Of a DNA stretch of 64,000 nucleotides, positions 38,192-49,101 are shown one piece after another. The notes under the pieces are model-generated. The model ran no database searches. It saw nothing but the letters and a program-made list of their open reading frames with translations, and was not told the origin of the DNA. This DNA is from Stenotrophomonas beteli (lineage in GTDB: Bacteria > Pseudomonadota > Gammaproteobacteria > Xanthomonadales > Xanthomonadaceae), in assembly GCF_001431665.1 (NCBI RefSeq), contig NZ_LLXV01000055.1:124001-188000 (forward strand). Reading direction: 5' to 3'. The translations under genes and the position numbers were made by a program. Position 1 is the stretch's first letter. Every line of letters starts with the position of its first letter.

Positions 38192-40030
38192 TCAATCGCC
38201 CAGCAGGGCCGTGTTGCGTACCGCGCCCTTGTCGGCGCTGGTGGCCAACAGGGCATAGGCCTTCAGCGCGCTGGTGACCTTGCGCGGGCGCGCCTCACGC
38301 GGCTTCCAGCCACGTGCGTCGGCGTCGGCGCGGCGTTGGTTCAGGGTGGCTTCGTCCAGCAGCAGCTCGATGCGGCGGGCGGGAATGTCGATGCGGATGC
38401 GGTCGCCGTCTTCCACCAGGCCGATCGTGCCGCCGCTGGCGGCCTCCGGCGAAACATGGCCGATCGACAGGCCCGACGTGCCGCCGGAAAAACGACCATC
38501 GGTCAGCAGCGCGCACTGCTTGCCCAGCCCCTTCGACTTCAGGTAGCTGGTCGGGTACAGCATTTCCTGCATGCCCGGGCCGCCCTTCGGGCCTTCGTAG
38601 CGGATCACCACCACATCGCCGGGCTTCACTTCGTCGGCGAGGATGCCGGCCACGGCCGCGTCCTGGCTTTCATACACGCGCGCCGTGCCTTCGAACACGT
38701 GGATCGACTCATCCACACCCGCGGTTTTCACCACGCAGCCATCGACGGCCAGATTGCCGCGCAGCACCGCCAGCCCACCTTCGGCCGAATAGGCATGCTC
38801 GACGCTGCGGATGCAGCCTTCGGCGCGGTCCACGTCCAGCGTGGGCCAGCGCGTGGCCTGGCTGAAGGCGACCTGGGTGGGAATGCCGGCTGGGCCGGCA
38901 CGGAAGAAGTCATGCACGCTCTGTTCGTTGCTGGCCACCACGTCCCAGCGCTCGATGGCGTCGGCCAGGGTGCGGCTGTGCACGGTCGGCACGGTGGTAT
39001 CCAACAGGCCGCCGCGCGCCAGTTCGCCCAGGATGCCGTACACGCCGCCGGCGCGGTGCACGTCTTCCATATGGTATTTGGGCGTGTTCGGGGCGACCTT
39101 GCACAGCTGCGGCACGCGTCGTGACAGCGCATCGATGTGGGTCAGGTCGAAGTCGACCTCGGCTTCCTGCGCGGCCGCCAGCAGGTGCAGGATGGTGTTC
39201 GTCGATCCGCCCATGGCGATGTCCAGAGTCATCGCATTGGCGAACGCGGCCTGGGTGGCGATGCCCCGCGGCAGCGCGCTTTCTTCTTCGCCGCCGTACC
39301 AGCGGTGGCACAGTTCGACGATGAGGCGGCCGGCACGCAGGAACAGCTGTTCGCGGTCGGCGTGGGTGGCCAGGGTGGAACCGTTGCCGGGCAGCGACAG
39401 GCCCAGCGCTTCGGTCAGGCAGTTCATCGAGTTGGCGGTGAACATGCCCGAACAGGAGCCGCAGGTGGGGCAGGCACTGCGCTCGAACTCGGCCACCTTT
39501 GCATCGCTGGCGCTCTCGTCGGCGGCGATGACCATCGCATCGACCAGGTCCAGCTTGTGCTCGGACAGCCGGGTCTTGCCCGCCTCCATCGGCCCGCCGG
39601 AAACGAACACTACCGGGATGTTCAGGCGCAGCGCGGCCATCAGCATGCCGGGGGTGATCTTGTCGCAGTTGCTGATGCACACCAGCGCGTCGGCGCAGTG
39701 CGCGTTGACCATGTATTCGACCGAGTCGGCGATGATCTCGCGGCTGGGCAGCGAATACAGCATGCCGTCATGGCCCATCGCGATACCATCGTCCACGGCG
39801 ATGGTGTTGAATTCCTTGGCGACGCCGCCAACCCGTTCGATCTCGCGCGCGACCAGTTGGCCGAGGTCCTTCAGGTGCACGTGGCCGGGCACGAACTGGG
39901 TGAAAGAGTTGGCGATGGCGATGATCGGCTTGTGGAAATCGCCATCCTTCATGCCGGTGGCACGCCACAGGGCGCGGGCGCCGGCCATGTTGCGGCCGGC
40001 GGTGGAGGTGCGGGAGCGGTATTCAGGCAT
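38192..40030 (-). CDS. ilvD: Dihydroxy-acid dehydratase
   Basis: A 612-residue iron-sulfur enzyme that converts 2,3-dihydroxy-3-methylvalerate or -isovalerate to the 2-oxoacid in isoleucine, valine and pantothenate synthesis. Cluster cysteines lie in [11 protein letters not shown] and [11 protein letters not shown]; the substrate segment [12 protein letters not shown] and the late [12 protein letters not shown] are canonical. The start at 40030 gives [10 protein letters not shown], as in E. coli-type IlvD. The open frame runs on upstream through repeats, but that part is not coding. Monocistronic, with the island on its 3' side. Confidence 0.96.
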   Translation of the reverse strand: MPEYRSRTSTAGRNMAGARALWRATGMKDGDFHKPIIAIANSFTQFVPGHVHLKDLGQLVAREIERVGGVAKEFNTIAVDDGIAMGHDGMLYSLPSREIIADSVEYMVNAHCADALVCISNCDKITPGMLMAALRLNIPVVFVSGGPMEAGKTRLSEHKLDLVDAMVIAADESASDAKVAEFERSACPTCGSCSGMFTANSMNCLTEALGLSLPGNGSTLATHADREQLFLRAGRLIVELCHRWYGGEEESALPRGIATQAAFANAMTLDIAMGGSTNTILHLLAAAQEAEVDFDLTHIDALSRRVPQLCKVAPNTPKYHMEDVHRAGGVYGILGELARGGLLDTTVPTVHSRTLADAIERWDVVASNEQSVHDFFRAGPAGIPTQVAFSQATRWPTLDVDRAEGCIRSVEHAYSAEGGLAVLRGNLAVDGCVVKTAGVDESIHVFEGTARVYESQDAAVAGILADEVKPGDVVVIRYEGPKGGPGMQEMLYPTSYLKSKGLGKQCALLTDGRFSGGTSGLSIGHVSPEAASGGTIGLVEDGDRIRIDIPARRIELLLDEATLNQRRADADARGWKPREARPRKVTSALKAYALLATSADKGAVRNTALLGD

Positions 40031-40539
40031 GGCGGGCGGAACGGGCGGGCCGTACAACGTGGGGGTCGGCCGATCATGGCCAATTTTTTCGGTTGCTGCT
40101 GCAACCACCGGAGGTGGTCCGGCCAGGCTTGCCCGGCACCCACGGTAGTGCCGGCCGCTGGCGGCTGTGCGTTCGGGCGCTTGCGAAGCAGGGCTTCGCA
40201 AGCAAAGCGCCCTCACCCATGTAGCCTCGGTCGCGTCTTGCTCGTGTGCGCTGTCGTGCGCACACGGCAAGACCGGGGTTGGGCGTCCTGCCCAACCCGC
40301 CCGAGGCATGCCTCGGGCCCATGGCGCCCACGCCCCCGCAACCGGATCCACCCCGCCTTCGGCAGTTTCCTGCGATCTGTCGGGGTCGGATCCCGTTGCT
40401 GCGCAACGGGCTCTGACCCCGATTCCTGATTGGAACGACGAAAATGAAAGGCCGTTCATCTTTCGCGCTTTGCCGATTCCGGTTGCTGGCCCGGATTTGG
40501 CATCATTGGGGCATTGATCCGTCGACAGGGCATGAGGCC
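40031..40539. repeat. Gene-free 509-bp region packed with dispersed repeats
   Basis: Holds no gene I can support. From left to right: a GTAGTGCCGGCCGCTGGCGG half-palindrome (about 40146); a C/G-rich stretch with palindromes GGTTGGGCGTCCTGCCCAACC and CATGCC...; a copy, inverted relative to 5849-5900, of the CCCCCGCAACCGGA / CGATCTGTCGG repeat (about 40332-40382); and GGGGTCGGA hairpin copy 4 (40382-40420). The ilvD promoter on the minus strand must lie within the first 100 bases or so. Confidence 0.75.
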
Positions 40540-41112
40540 ATGAAACGTTCCCGCACCACCGCGCTGCTGCTGATGAGCGCCGCGCCGCTGCTGTTCACCG
40601 CCTGCCAGAAGGAGCCGGAGGTGAAGGTGCAGGAAGGCCTGTATACCTCGGTCGAGGCCTGCACCGAGGCCACCGGCGACCCGTCGTCGTGCCGCAACGC
40701 CTTTGCCGAAGCGCAGAAGCAGGCCGCCGATGCGGCGCCGAAGTACGCCAGCAAGGAAGCCTGCGAGCAGGATTACAAGCCGGAACAGTGCGTGCAGCAG
40801 CACACCTCGGCCGGTACCTCGTTCATCGGCCCGATGATGATGGGCTTCTTCATGTCGCAGATGCTGAGCAACCGCGGCGGCCTCGCCCCGCAGGCGCCGG
40901 CGTCGGCACCGGCTTATCAGGACAAGAACGCTGGTTGGGCGCGTCCGGCACCGGGCGGTACCGGTGGCCTGAACACCGCCAGCGGCATCGGCGCCGGCAA
41001 GGCCGGCCTGGCCCCGGTCACCAGCGAGCCGAACCGTGCGGTCACTGCCAGCCGTGGTGGCTTCGGCAACACCAGCGCGCGCCGCAGCACCAGCGGCAGC
41101 TACGGCGGCTGA
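40540..41112 (+). CDS. DUF1190 (UPF0441, YgiB-like) lipoprotein
   Basis: A 190-residue lipoprotein (lipobox LLFTAC, Cys22). DUF1190 features are [17 protein letters not shown] and [13 protein letters not shown], two cysteine-containing repeats, then a Gly/Ala/Ser-rich tail. It is paired with a YgiC-like gene 7 bases downstream, the same gene order as ygiB-ygiC of E. coli. Function unknown; YgiB was reported in other bacteria as an envelope protein. Start at 40540, after GGCATGAGGCC. Part of a three-gene operon. Confidence 0.85.
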   Translation: MKRSRTTALLLMSAAPLLFTACQKEPEVKVQEGLYTSVEACTEATGDPSSCRNAFAEAQKQAADAAPKYASKEACEQDYKPEQCVQQHTSAGTSFIGPMMMGFFMSQMLSNRGGLAPQAPASAPAYQDKNAGWARPAPGGTGGLNTASGIGAGKAGLAPVTSEPNRAVTASRGGFGNTSARRSTSGSYGG

Positions 41113-41119
41113 TCGACCC

Positions 41120-42298
41120 ATGCAGCGCATCCGTATTGCCGAGCGTGCCCAGTGGCGGGCACGCGCGGAAGAGGCGGGTTTCCGCTTCCACACCATCGAC
41201 GGCCAGCCGTACTGGGATGAACGCGCGTACTACGCCTTCACCCTGCGCCAGATCGAGCAGGACATCGAAGACCCCAGCGCCGAGCTGCACCAGATGGCGC
41301 TGGACCTGGTCGGTGATGTCATCGGCAGCGAACGGCTGATGGACCAGCTGGCGATTCCGTCGCATTACCGCGACTGGATCGCCGACAGCTGGCGCCAGCG
41401 CCAGCCGCATCTGTACGGTCGCCTGGACCTGGCCTACGACGGTACCGGCCCGGCCAAGCTGTACGAACTGAACTACGACACGCCGACCTCGCTGTTCGAG
41501 GCCAGCTTCTTCCAGTGGCAGTGGCTGGAAGACCAGCGCAATGCCGGTCGCCTGCCGCAGCATGCCGACCAGTTCAACGCCATCCACGAAGCGCTGGTCG
41601 AGCGTTTCGGCGAACTGGCCACGCAGCTGCCGCCGCCGCTCTACTTCAGCGCGGTGGGCAGTTCCGAAGAAGACCGCGGCACTGTCGACTACCTGCGCGA
41701 CTGCGCCTCGCAGGCCGGCCTGCATGGCCAGGCCATCGCCATCGAAGACATCGGCCTGTCCGAGGATGGCCGCTTCACTGCGCTGGATGATTCGGTGATC
41801 GGCACGCTGTTCAAGCTGTACCCGCTGGAAGACCTGATGGCCGAGGAATTCGGCCGCGCGTTGCCCGGCTCGGGCGTGCAGCTGCTGGAACCGGCGTGGA
41901 AGGCGGTGCTGAGCAACAAGGGCATCCTGCCGCTGCTGTGGCAGCGCAACGTCGGTCATCCGAACCTGCTGGAAGCGCATTTCGACGACGGCAGCGCGCT
42001 GGCCTCGGGTTGGGTGCGCAAGCCGCTGTTCTCGCGCGAAGGCGCGAACATCGAAATGCACCTGGCCGATGGCAGCACCCAGCGCAGCGACGGTCCCTAC
42101 GATGGCCCGGCGATCATCCAGCGTGCCCATCCGCTGACCCGCTTCGAAGGCGGCTATCCGCTGATCGGCAGCTGGGTGGTGGGTGACCACGCCTGCGGCA
42201 TCGGCATCCGCGAGGACGACAGCGCGATCACCCGCGACAGTGCGCGCTTTGTGCCGCACGCGATCGTTGACGAGGCGCCGACGCGGATCTACGTCTGA
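41120..42298 (+). CDS. Glutathionylspermidine synthase family protein (YgiC-like)
   Basis: A 392-residue ATP-grasp protein of the glutathionylspermidine-synthetase family; it is the stand-alone synthetase-like form (YgiC/YjfC) without the amidase domain. Typical segments: YELNYDTPTSLFEASFFQW, LFKLYPLEDLMAEEFG, and EPAWKAVLSNKGILPLLW. E. coli YgiC was shown not to make glutathionylspermidine, so the substrate is open; a peptide- or polyamine-ligating role is likely. It starts 7 bases after the DUF1190 stop and its own stop overlaps the next ATG (TGATG). Confidence 0.85.
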   Translation: MQRIRIAERAQWRARAEEAGFRFHTIDGQPYWDERAYYAFTLRQIEQDIEDPSAELHQMALDLVGDVIGSERLMDQLAIPSHYRDWIADSWRQRQPHLYGRLDLAYDGTGPAKLYELNYDTPTSLFEASFFQWQWLEDQRNAGRLPQHADQFNAIHEALVERFGELATQLPPPLYFSAVGSSEEDRGTVDYLRDCASQAGLHGQAIAIEDIGLSEDGRFTALDDSVIGTLFKLYPLEDLMAEEFGRALPGSGVQLLEPAWKAVLSNKGILPLLWQRNVGHPNLLEAHFDDGSALASGWVRKPLFSREGANIEMHLADGSTQRSDGPYDGPAIIQRAHPLTRFEGGYPLIGSWVVGDHACGIGIREDDSAITRDSARFVPHAIVDEAPTRIYV

Positions 42299-42945
42299 TG
42301 GCGGTGCAGCGTTGGCCTGGCCGGCATGGGCGTCCCACGCCCGTGCCGGGCCGGCATTTCGATGACGGGCGCAGCCTGCAGGCCTTCGCGGACCGCGTCG
42401 CTGTGCGTTGCCATCGCTGCGACACCCCCGGCTGGGTGATCGCCAGCTGGAAACCTTATCGGTGGACGGCGCGATTCCGCTGTACCGGCTGCAGTTCTGC
42501 GTTGGACAGTGGTGACTGGGTCGGTGCGGTCTACATGCTGGGCCGCCAACCTTGTGGATTCTGTGGGCATCAGTGGCTGCATGTGCGTCGTCGGGTTCCC
42601 GCTGGCGTTCCTGCACCGGCGTCCTTCGCTGCTCGATGTGCGCAATGTGATCGTAGTACCGATGTTTCGGTCTCGGTGCGTCCGTTGCGTGATGCCGAGC
42701 CTGCCGATCCGCACTTCGGATTGCCGCTGCACCTGGTTGAACCGACCCGCGCGGGCCTGCTCTGGGCCTACAACGCTGAGCATCTGCAGGCACTGCACGA
42801 GTACGCGAGCGCGACACTGCGGGAAAGCCGCGGCCATCACCGATCGATGTTCTCGCGTCTGCCGCAGTGGATGAAGCTGGCCCGTAACCGGGTGCTGCTG
42901 CAGCGTGCGGTGGAGCGGTTGCAGCGGCGGTTGCTGCAGGGGTAG
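42298..42945 (+). CDS. Double zinc-ribbon-like protein, 215 aa
   Basis: A 215-residue protein with four CxxC pairs (Cys38/41, Cys62/65, Cys86/89, Cys114/117), which makes two zinc ribbons likely. The C-terminal 90 residues are helical and basic (RSMFSRLPQWMKLARNRVLL). Its start overlaps the stop of the YgiC-like gene by one base, so it is co-translated with it. No catalytic motif is seen; nucleic-acid or protein binding is possible. The stop codon TAG is part of the GTAG head of a SMAG element, which suggests the repeat inserted at or near the original gene end. Confidence 0.72.
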   Translation: MAVQRWPGRHGRPTPVPGRHFDDGRSLQAFADRVAVRCHRCDTPGWVIASWKPYRWTARFRCTGCSSALDSGDWVGAVYMLGRQPCGFCGHQWLHVRRRVPAGVPAPASFAARCAQCDRSTDVSVSVRPLRDAEPADPHFGLPLHLVEPTRAGLLWAYNAEHLQALHEYASATLRESRGHHRSMFSRLPQWMKLARNRVLLQRAVERLQRRLLQG

Positions 42946-43029
42946 TGCCGGCCGCTGGCCGGCAGCCGAGCATGGGCTCGGCTCTACAGGAATCAGGCCT
43001 TCTGTAGAGCCGAGCCCATGCTCGGCTGC
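42942..43029. repeat. SMAG/REP palindromes, three units
   Basis: GTAGTGCCGGCCGCTGGCC (42942-42965), then an inverted AGCCGAGCATGGGCTCGGC unit ending CTCTAC (to about 42989), then GTAGAGCCGAGCCCATGCTC (about 43003-43029). The last two form an opposed pair. They lie between convergent operons and supply the stop codon of the zinc-ribbon gene. Confidence 0.8.
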
Positions 43030-43043
43030 GGTCAATCGCAGGG

Positions 43044-44338
43044 TTACAGCAGCCCTTCGCGCTTCACCGCCAGGTAGCGCTCCACCAGCGCACCGGGCAG
43101 GGCGTCGGCGGTTACATCCAGCACCATCACCTTTTCGCTGCGTAGTGCCTCGTGTGCCTTCGCGCGCTGCTGCAGGTACAGGGCGGCGGCACCGGCGCGC
43201 GCGGCCTCCTCCAGCGTCTGCACGTCGCCCTCCATCGCGCCGTCCAGCTCGCGCTCGCGCAGGCTGGCCACGCATACTAGGTGGCGTCGCTGCAGCAGGC
43301 GCACGGCCGCCAGCAGGTCTTCGATGTCCTCGTCGCGCACGTTGCTGACCAGCATCACCAGCGCGCGCCGGCGCTGGCGCAGCGAGACGTCGGTGGCGGC
43401 CGCCAGATAGTCGGTGGCCACCGCGCGCGGCTGCAGGTCGTAGCTCGCGCGCAGCAGGTGCTCGACCGTGCCCATGCCACGCTGCGGCGCCACCCAGCGG
43501 CGTTCGCCACCGGCAGCGAAAAAGCCGGCAGCATCGCCCTGGCGCAGCGCCAGGTAGGCCACCACCAGCGACGCGTTCAAGGCATGGTCGAAGTGCGAGA
43601 GCCCGCCTTCGCTGGCCAGCATGCGCCGGCCACTGTCGAGCATCAGCAGCAGCTGCTGGTTCTTCTCGTCCTGGTACTCGCGCGAAATCAGCTTGCGCGC
43701 CCGCGCGGTGGCCTTCCAGTCGAGCTGGCGCAGGCTGTCGCCCACCCGGTACTCGCGCATCTGATGGAAGTCGGTGCCTTCACCGCGGCGACGCTTCACG
43801 TGTGCGCCGACCAGCCGCGAGGCCTGGTCGGCACTGAACAACGCAAACCGGGTAAGCGGCACGAAGTTCGGATAGACCCGCACGTCCAGCGCGGGGGGCA
43901 GCGTGCGTTGCTGCCACCACAGCCGCCACGGCGAGCGCATGCGCAGGTGCACGCCTTCGAAGCGGAAGCTCCCACGCTGCAGCGGCTGCAGATGATAGTG
44001 CAGGGTGGAGGCACTGCCGGCCTGCAGGCGCACGCGCTGCGGCAGCGATTCCAACGGCCAGCCGCCCGGCACCAGGTCGAACACCTGCACCGTCATCGAT
44101 GCGTCCGCTTGCAGCCGCAGTGCAGCCTCGCGGCGCACGCCCAGTGCCAGCGCTTCGGGCAGTTCGCGCTGCACCTGCGGCGACGGACGCCGCCACTGCC
44201 GCCACAGATCCATCAACGCCGGCACGGCAATCACCAGCGCCGCCAGTGCCCAGCTCCAGCGGGGCAGCAACCCGCCCAGCACCAGACCGCCCAGCGCGGC
44301 CCATCCCAGCAACAGCGCCAGCAGCAGCGGGGCCGGCC

Positions 44339-44342
<4 letters not shown>
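43044..44342 (-). CDS. DUF58 domain-containing protein
   Basis: A 432-residue protein with two N-terminal membrane helices and a C-terminal domain containing the DUF58 signature GEGTDFHQMREYRVGDSLR plus QLDWKATARA. This is a von Willebrand-like fold found next to MoxR ATPases. MoxR-DUF58 pairs are thought to work as chaperones assembling envelope or metal-containing proteins. Last gene of the six-gene chain; its start overlaps the MoxR stop by 4 bases. Confidence 0.88.
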
Positions 44343-45321
<979 letters not shown>

Positions 45322-45325
<4 letters not shown>

Positions 45326-46506
45326 AGCAGGGATCTCATCTGGAGCAGCAAGCGGATGCGCTCGCGCAGGGCGGAGGAATCGTGCGGCGGAGGGGGTGTG
45401 AGCGCGCTGGCGACGCGGCCCTGCGGCCACTTCAGCAGCTCGGCGATGGCCTGTTCGCGTGGTGCGCCCTCCAGTGCGGCGGCGACCGGTGCGCGCAGGC
45501 GCAGGCGCTGCAGGAACAGGGCGAGTACGGCCTCGTACAGGCGCCTACCGTGGCCGAAACGCAGCAGCAGTTCACCACTGGCACGCACGTGTTCCAGCAG
45601 CGAACGGCGTTCCAGTACCGGTGGCGGCAGGAGGCTGCCGAAGCGCTGCGAACGGCCCCACAACCAGCCCAGCAGGGCCAGCAGCAGCGGCGCCCACAGC
45701 GGCCAGCCCTGGTAGAACATGCGCGACCACAGTGACGGCGGGCGGCTGGCATAGACCAGCCAGACCGCACCCTTGCCGTAGTTCGGATCGAGCAGGTAGC
45801 GGGTCAGGTCGCGATGCGCACGATCGTGCAGTCCGTCGCTGGCGTTGCCGGTGGCGGTCGCCATGCGCGCGGCGGGCGAATCGACCTCGCTGCGCATGAA
45901 TTCCATGTCGGCCAGCACGCTCACCTTGCCTTGGCCATGGCGCAGCCGTGCGAACACCAGGTCATGATCGCTGCCCCAGCGACGCTCGGCCTGCTCGCTG
46001 GCGGCAAAGCCCAGGGTGAAGCGCCTGCCCGTGCAGAATTCCACGTGGCCGGGATCATCCTGGACGTGGAACGGCTGGCACTCGCTGCGCTGGTACAGGC
46101 TGTCCACGCCCAGCTGGTCCAGCAAGGGGCCTTGCGTGCTGCTGGCGTCATCCTCGGCCGGTGGTGGCGTGCGCACCAGCAAGTGGCCGCCCTGGTCCAC
46201 CCAGTCCAGCAGCTGTTTCACCGACGGTGCGGGCAGTTCGCTGCTGTCCTGCAGCAGCACCACCGTGTCGTACGGGCCCAGTGCCATCTGCTGCAGCTCC
46301 AGCCGTGGCCGTGCATGCACGTCGATGCCGTCGGCGCGCAGCGCCTGGCCGAGCACATACAGCGGGTTGTAGGCGGCCTCGCCCTGCGCGGGCAGCGTGA
46401 TGGTCTCGGTCACCCGCTCATGCGTGCGCAGGTAGAGGATGGTCAGCGGCACGCCAAGCAGCACCAGCATGCCCAGCAACAACGACCAGAACAGGCGCGG
46501 GCTCAT
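45322..46506 (-). CDS. DUF4350 domain-containing protein
   Basis: A 394-residue membrane-anchored protein: one N-terminal helix (about residues 10-28), a DUF4350 domain with LLDWVDQGGHLLVRTPPP, and a second helix near residue 287 (GWPLWAPLLLALLGW). DUF4350 resembles the glutamine-amidotransferase-like domain of ABC-type gliding proteins. Function unknown. It overlaps both neighbours by 4 bases and shares its transcript with MoxR. The start at 46506 is set by overlap with the DUF4129 stop. Confidence 0.82.
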
Positions 46507-48119
46507 GCCTGCCACCGGTACTGCTCGCGCAGCGTTGCGGCCAGCGCGTCGAAGTCGCTGCGGCTGGGCAGGCGGCCACCGTAGGCGGCGTACTGCCACA
46601 TGCGCACGATGCGCGCGAACAGGTCACGGTCGGCAGCCTCGGGCATGCGCCGCGATGCGCGCAGGCACTGCGCTTCGGTGGCGCCGGGGGGCAGGGCGAT
46701 GCCGCTGCGCTCGCCCACGGTACGCACGCTGGCGCGGTACAGCAGGGCCAGTGCCTGCCGCGGCCGGCCCTGGTCCCACAGCAGGCCAGCCTGGGTGGCC
46801 ACGTCCGGCGGCAGCACCACCGGCAGCTCCACCTGCTCCTCCAGCACCTTCGGTGCAGCGTCGGCCTTGCGCCGGCCACTGCCACGCAGCCACGGTAGCC
46901 ACAGCCGCACGGTCAGCAGCAGCACCAGCAGCAGGATACCGAGCAGGCCCCACAGGCCCCATTCGGCCAGCCGTGCCAGCCAGGCGATGCCACTGCTGCG
47001 GGCCTTGCGCTCGCCGTTGTTGCGGCTGTCGCTCTGCAGCGGCTTGTCGTCCTTCTTTTTTTCCTCGGCCTGCTCGATCGGCTTCCAGCGGGTGACCTCG
47101 CGGGTCGGGCGCTGCAGCGGATCTTCATAGGCGCGGTTCACTGCCTGACGGAAACCGGCGGTGTCCACCGGTGCTGTACCGAAGATCATTGCCGGCGTAT
47201 TGGCGGGGTCGTTGGCCGCGGTGGCCGGTTCTTCCGCACTGTCTTCGTCCTCTTCGGCATCGTCGGCTTGCTCAGCGACCGGCTGCGCGTCCTGCGCATG
47301 CACCGGTGCGGAGACCAGCGGCAGTGCCAGCCACAGCAGCAGCGCCAGCGTCGATGCCGCCGGCAGCAGCCGCTCGCGCAGGCGGCGCAGGGCGATTTCG
47401 ACGTCCCAGGCTTCCATCTGCGTGCGCCGGTTCAGATACAGGCCGAAGCCCGCACCGACGAAGAACGGGCCGATCAGCACCGAGGCCAGCCAGCACGCCA
47501 GGTTGAAACCGAAGCGTGCCCAGGCTGGCGTGTCCTGGCCGATCATGTCCCAGGCCGCGCGCCACGATTCGGACATCAGCTCCAGCGGCATGAACATGAA
47601 CACCGCACCGATCGCGCCGGACACCAGCACCGCTTCGAACACCATGCACAGCACGGTCAGCGCCGTCGCGGCGCCGGCCGCACCGGCGGCCACCGCACGG
47701 CGGCGGGGGCCACGCTGGTTCGGCGCGTTGCCTTCCAGCAGGTTCACCGGCAGGCACAGGCTGCGCAGCACACTGAAGCGGCGCCAGCCGAGGTAACCCC
47801 AGAATCCGCTGTGGCCCCAGCTGCGCTGCGCGCGCAGGGCGCCCGTCGCCGTCACCGGTTCGCCGAAGATGCCGCGCGACAGCACGTACAGGGGCGCGCG
47901 TTCGAACAGTGGCTTGCACCACCACATCGCCAGCCACGCCCATCCGAAGGCATCCAGCCACCAGCCCAGCGCGTTGAAGATCACAAACAGCGGCGCACTG
48001 GCCAGCAGCCAGCTGCCCCACACCGCGCGGGCATGGCGGCGGGCGAGGGCGCTGCCCAGCTCCATCGCCTCCCAGCCGCTGCGTGCACGCAGCACCACGT
48101 CCAGGCGGTCAATCCGCAT
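46503..48119 (-). CDS. DUF4129 domain-containing membrane protein
   Basis: A 538-residue protein with a multi-helix N-terminal half (roughly six hydrophobic segments, residues 30-290), an acidic linker (AEEDEDSAEEPA), then one helix and a C-terminal cytoplasmic DUF4129 domain (about residues 440-538) with DQGRPRQALALLYRASV. DUF4129 is often fused to transglutaminase-like proteins, but here it occurs alone. It overlaps the SpoIIM stop by 11 bases and DUF4350 by 4. The longer frame to 48140 is not favoured because 48119 sits at the usual overlap. Confidence 0.8.
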   Translation of the reverse strand: MRIDRLDVVLRARSGWEAMELGSALARRHARAVWGSWLLASAPLFVIFNALGWWLDAFGWAWLAMWWCKPLFERAPLYVLSRGIFGEPVTATGALRAQRSWGHSGFWGYLGWRRFSVLRSLCLPVNLLEGNAPNQRGPRRRAVAAGAAGAATALTVLCMVFEAVLVSGAIGAVFMFMPLELMSESWRAAWDMIGQDTPAWARFGFNLACWLASVLIGPFFVGAGFGLYLNRRTQMEAWDVEIALRRLRERLLPAASTLALLLWLALPLVSAPVHAQDAQPVAEQADDAEEDEDSAEEPATAANDPANTPAMIFGTAPVDTAGFRQAVNRAYEDPLQRPTREVTRWKPIEQAEEKKKDDKPLQSDSRNNGERKARSSGIAWLARLAEWGLWGLLGILLLVLLLTVRLWLPWLRGSGRRKADAAPKVLEEQVELPVVLPPDVATQAGLLWDQGRPRQALALLYRASVRTVGERSGIALPPGATEAQCLRASRRMPEAADRDLFARIVRMWQYAAYGGRLPSRSDFDALAATLREQYRWQA

Positions 48120-49101
48120 CGCCGCCTCCGCGCCCACCACGCCACAGCCAGAGCAGCACGCCAGCCCACAGCACGCCGGCCACGCTGAACTTGCCCCATG
48201 CCGGTACTTCGGCGATCGACGACCAGAACGCCTCGATGAAGGCCGCGACCAGCAGCATGAAGGCCACGCCCAGGCACAGCCGTGCGCCGATGCGTCCGCC
48301 TTCGACCAGCGCGTCCAAGCGGCTGCGCCGGCCCGGTGCCAGCAGCTTCATGCCCAGCTGCAGGCCGGCACCGCCTGCGATCACGATCGCAGTCAGTTCG
48401 AAGGCGCCGTGGCCGACCACGAAGCGCCAGAACGGATCACCATGGCCGATGTGCTGCAGGTGGCCGGCCACCGAACCGATGATCACGCCGTTGAACAGCA
48501 GCACCAACAGCGTACCCAGCCCGGCCAGCAGTCCGCTGGCGAACGTGCGCAGGGCGATGCTGATGTTGTTCATGATGTAGTGGCCGAACATCATCCAGTC
48601 GGTGCCGCTGTCGCGGCCCAGGCGCTCGGCGGCCGGGTCGTACATGCGCTCCATCTCGGCGATCTGGCGGTTGTCCATCAGCTGGTGGATCAGGTCCGGG
48701 TAGAGCTGCACCAGCACGAAGCAGGCCACGGCCGGCAGCGCGAACATCGCCAGTGCCACCCACATGCTGTGTGCCTGGCTGCGGACCAGCAGCGGAAAGT
48801 CGGCCACCAGGAACTCCAGTGCCGCGCGCCAGCGCGTCGGCCGCGTGCGGTACAACACGCTGTGGCCCTGCTGCATCAGCTGCTGCAGGCGCTGCACCAG
48901 CTGCGGGCTGTAGCCACGCTCGCGGGCCAGGGCCAGCTGCTGGCACAGGCGCCGGTACCGCTGCGGGAAGGCGGTGTCGTCCAGTGCCAGGCCGCTGGCC
49001 TTGCGGCGCGTGCGGCGCGAGGCACCAGCGCGCAGCAGCAGCCACTGCTCCAGGTCCTGCCACTCCTGTTGATAGCGGGCGACGAACTGTTCCTGCTTCA
49101 T
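48109..49101 (-). CDS. Stage II sporulation protein M (SpoIIM) family membrane protein
   Basis: A 330-residue membrane protein of the SpoIIM/DUF95 family (MMFGHYIMNNISIALRTFASG is the core). About five helices follow a soluble N-terminal region (residues 1-100). The organism does not sporulate; SpoIIM-like proteins outside the firmicutes occur with RDD, MoxR and DUF58 genes, as here. Its start overlaps the RDD stop by 4 bases. Probably part of an envelope assembly complex with its neighbours. Confidence 0.87.
   Translation of the reverse strand: MKQEQFVARYQQEWQDLEQWLLLRAGASRRTRRKASGLALDDTAFPQRYRRLCQQLALARERGYSPQLVQRLQQLMQQGHSVLYRTRPTRWRAALEFLVADFPLLVRSQAHSMWVALAMFALPAVACFVLVQLYPDLIHQLMDNRQIAEMERMYDPAAERLGRDSGTDWMMFGHYIMNNISIALRTFASGLLAGLGTLLVLLFNGVIIGSVAGHLQHIGHGDPFWRFVVGHGAFELTAIVIAGGAGLQLGMKLLAPGRRSRLDALVEGGRIGARLCLGVAFMLLVAAFIEAFWSSIAEVPAWGKFSVAGVLWAGVLLWLWRGGRGGGDAD

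Noticed and set aside
40031-40459. Upstream extension of the ilvD frame
   Set aside because: The extension runs through dispersed repeats and adds no family sequence; [10 protein letters not shown] is the normal IlvD start.
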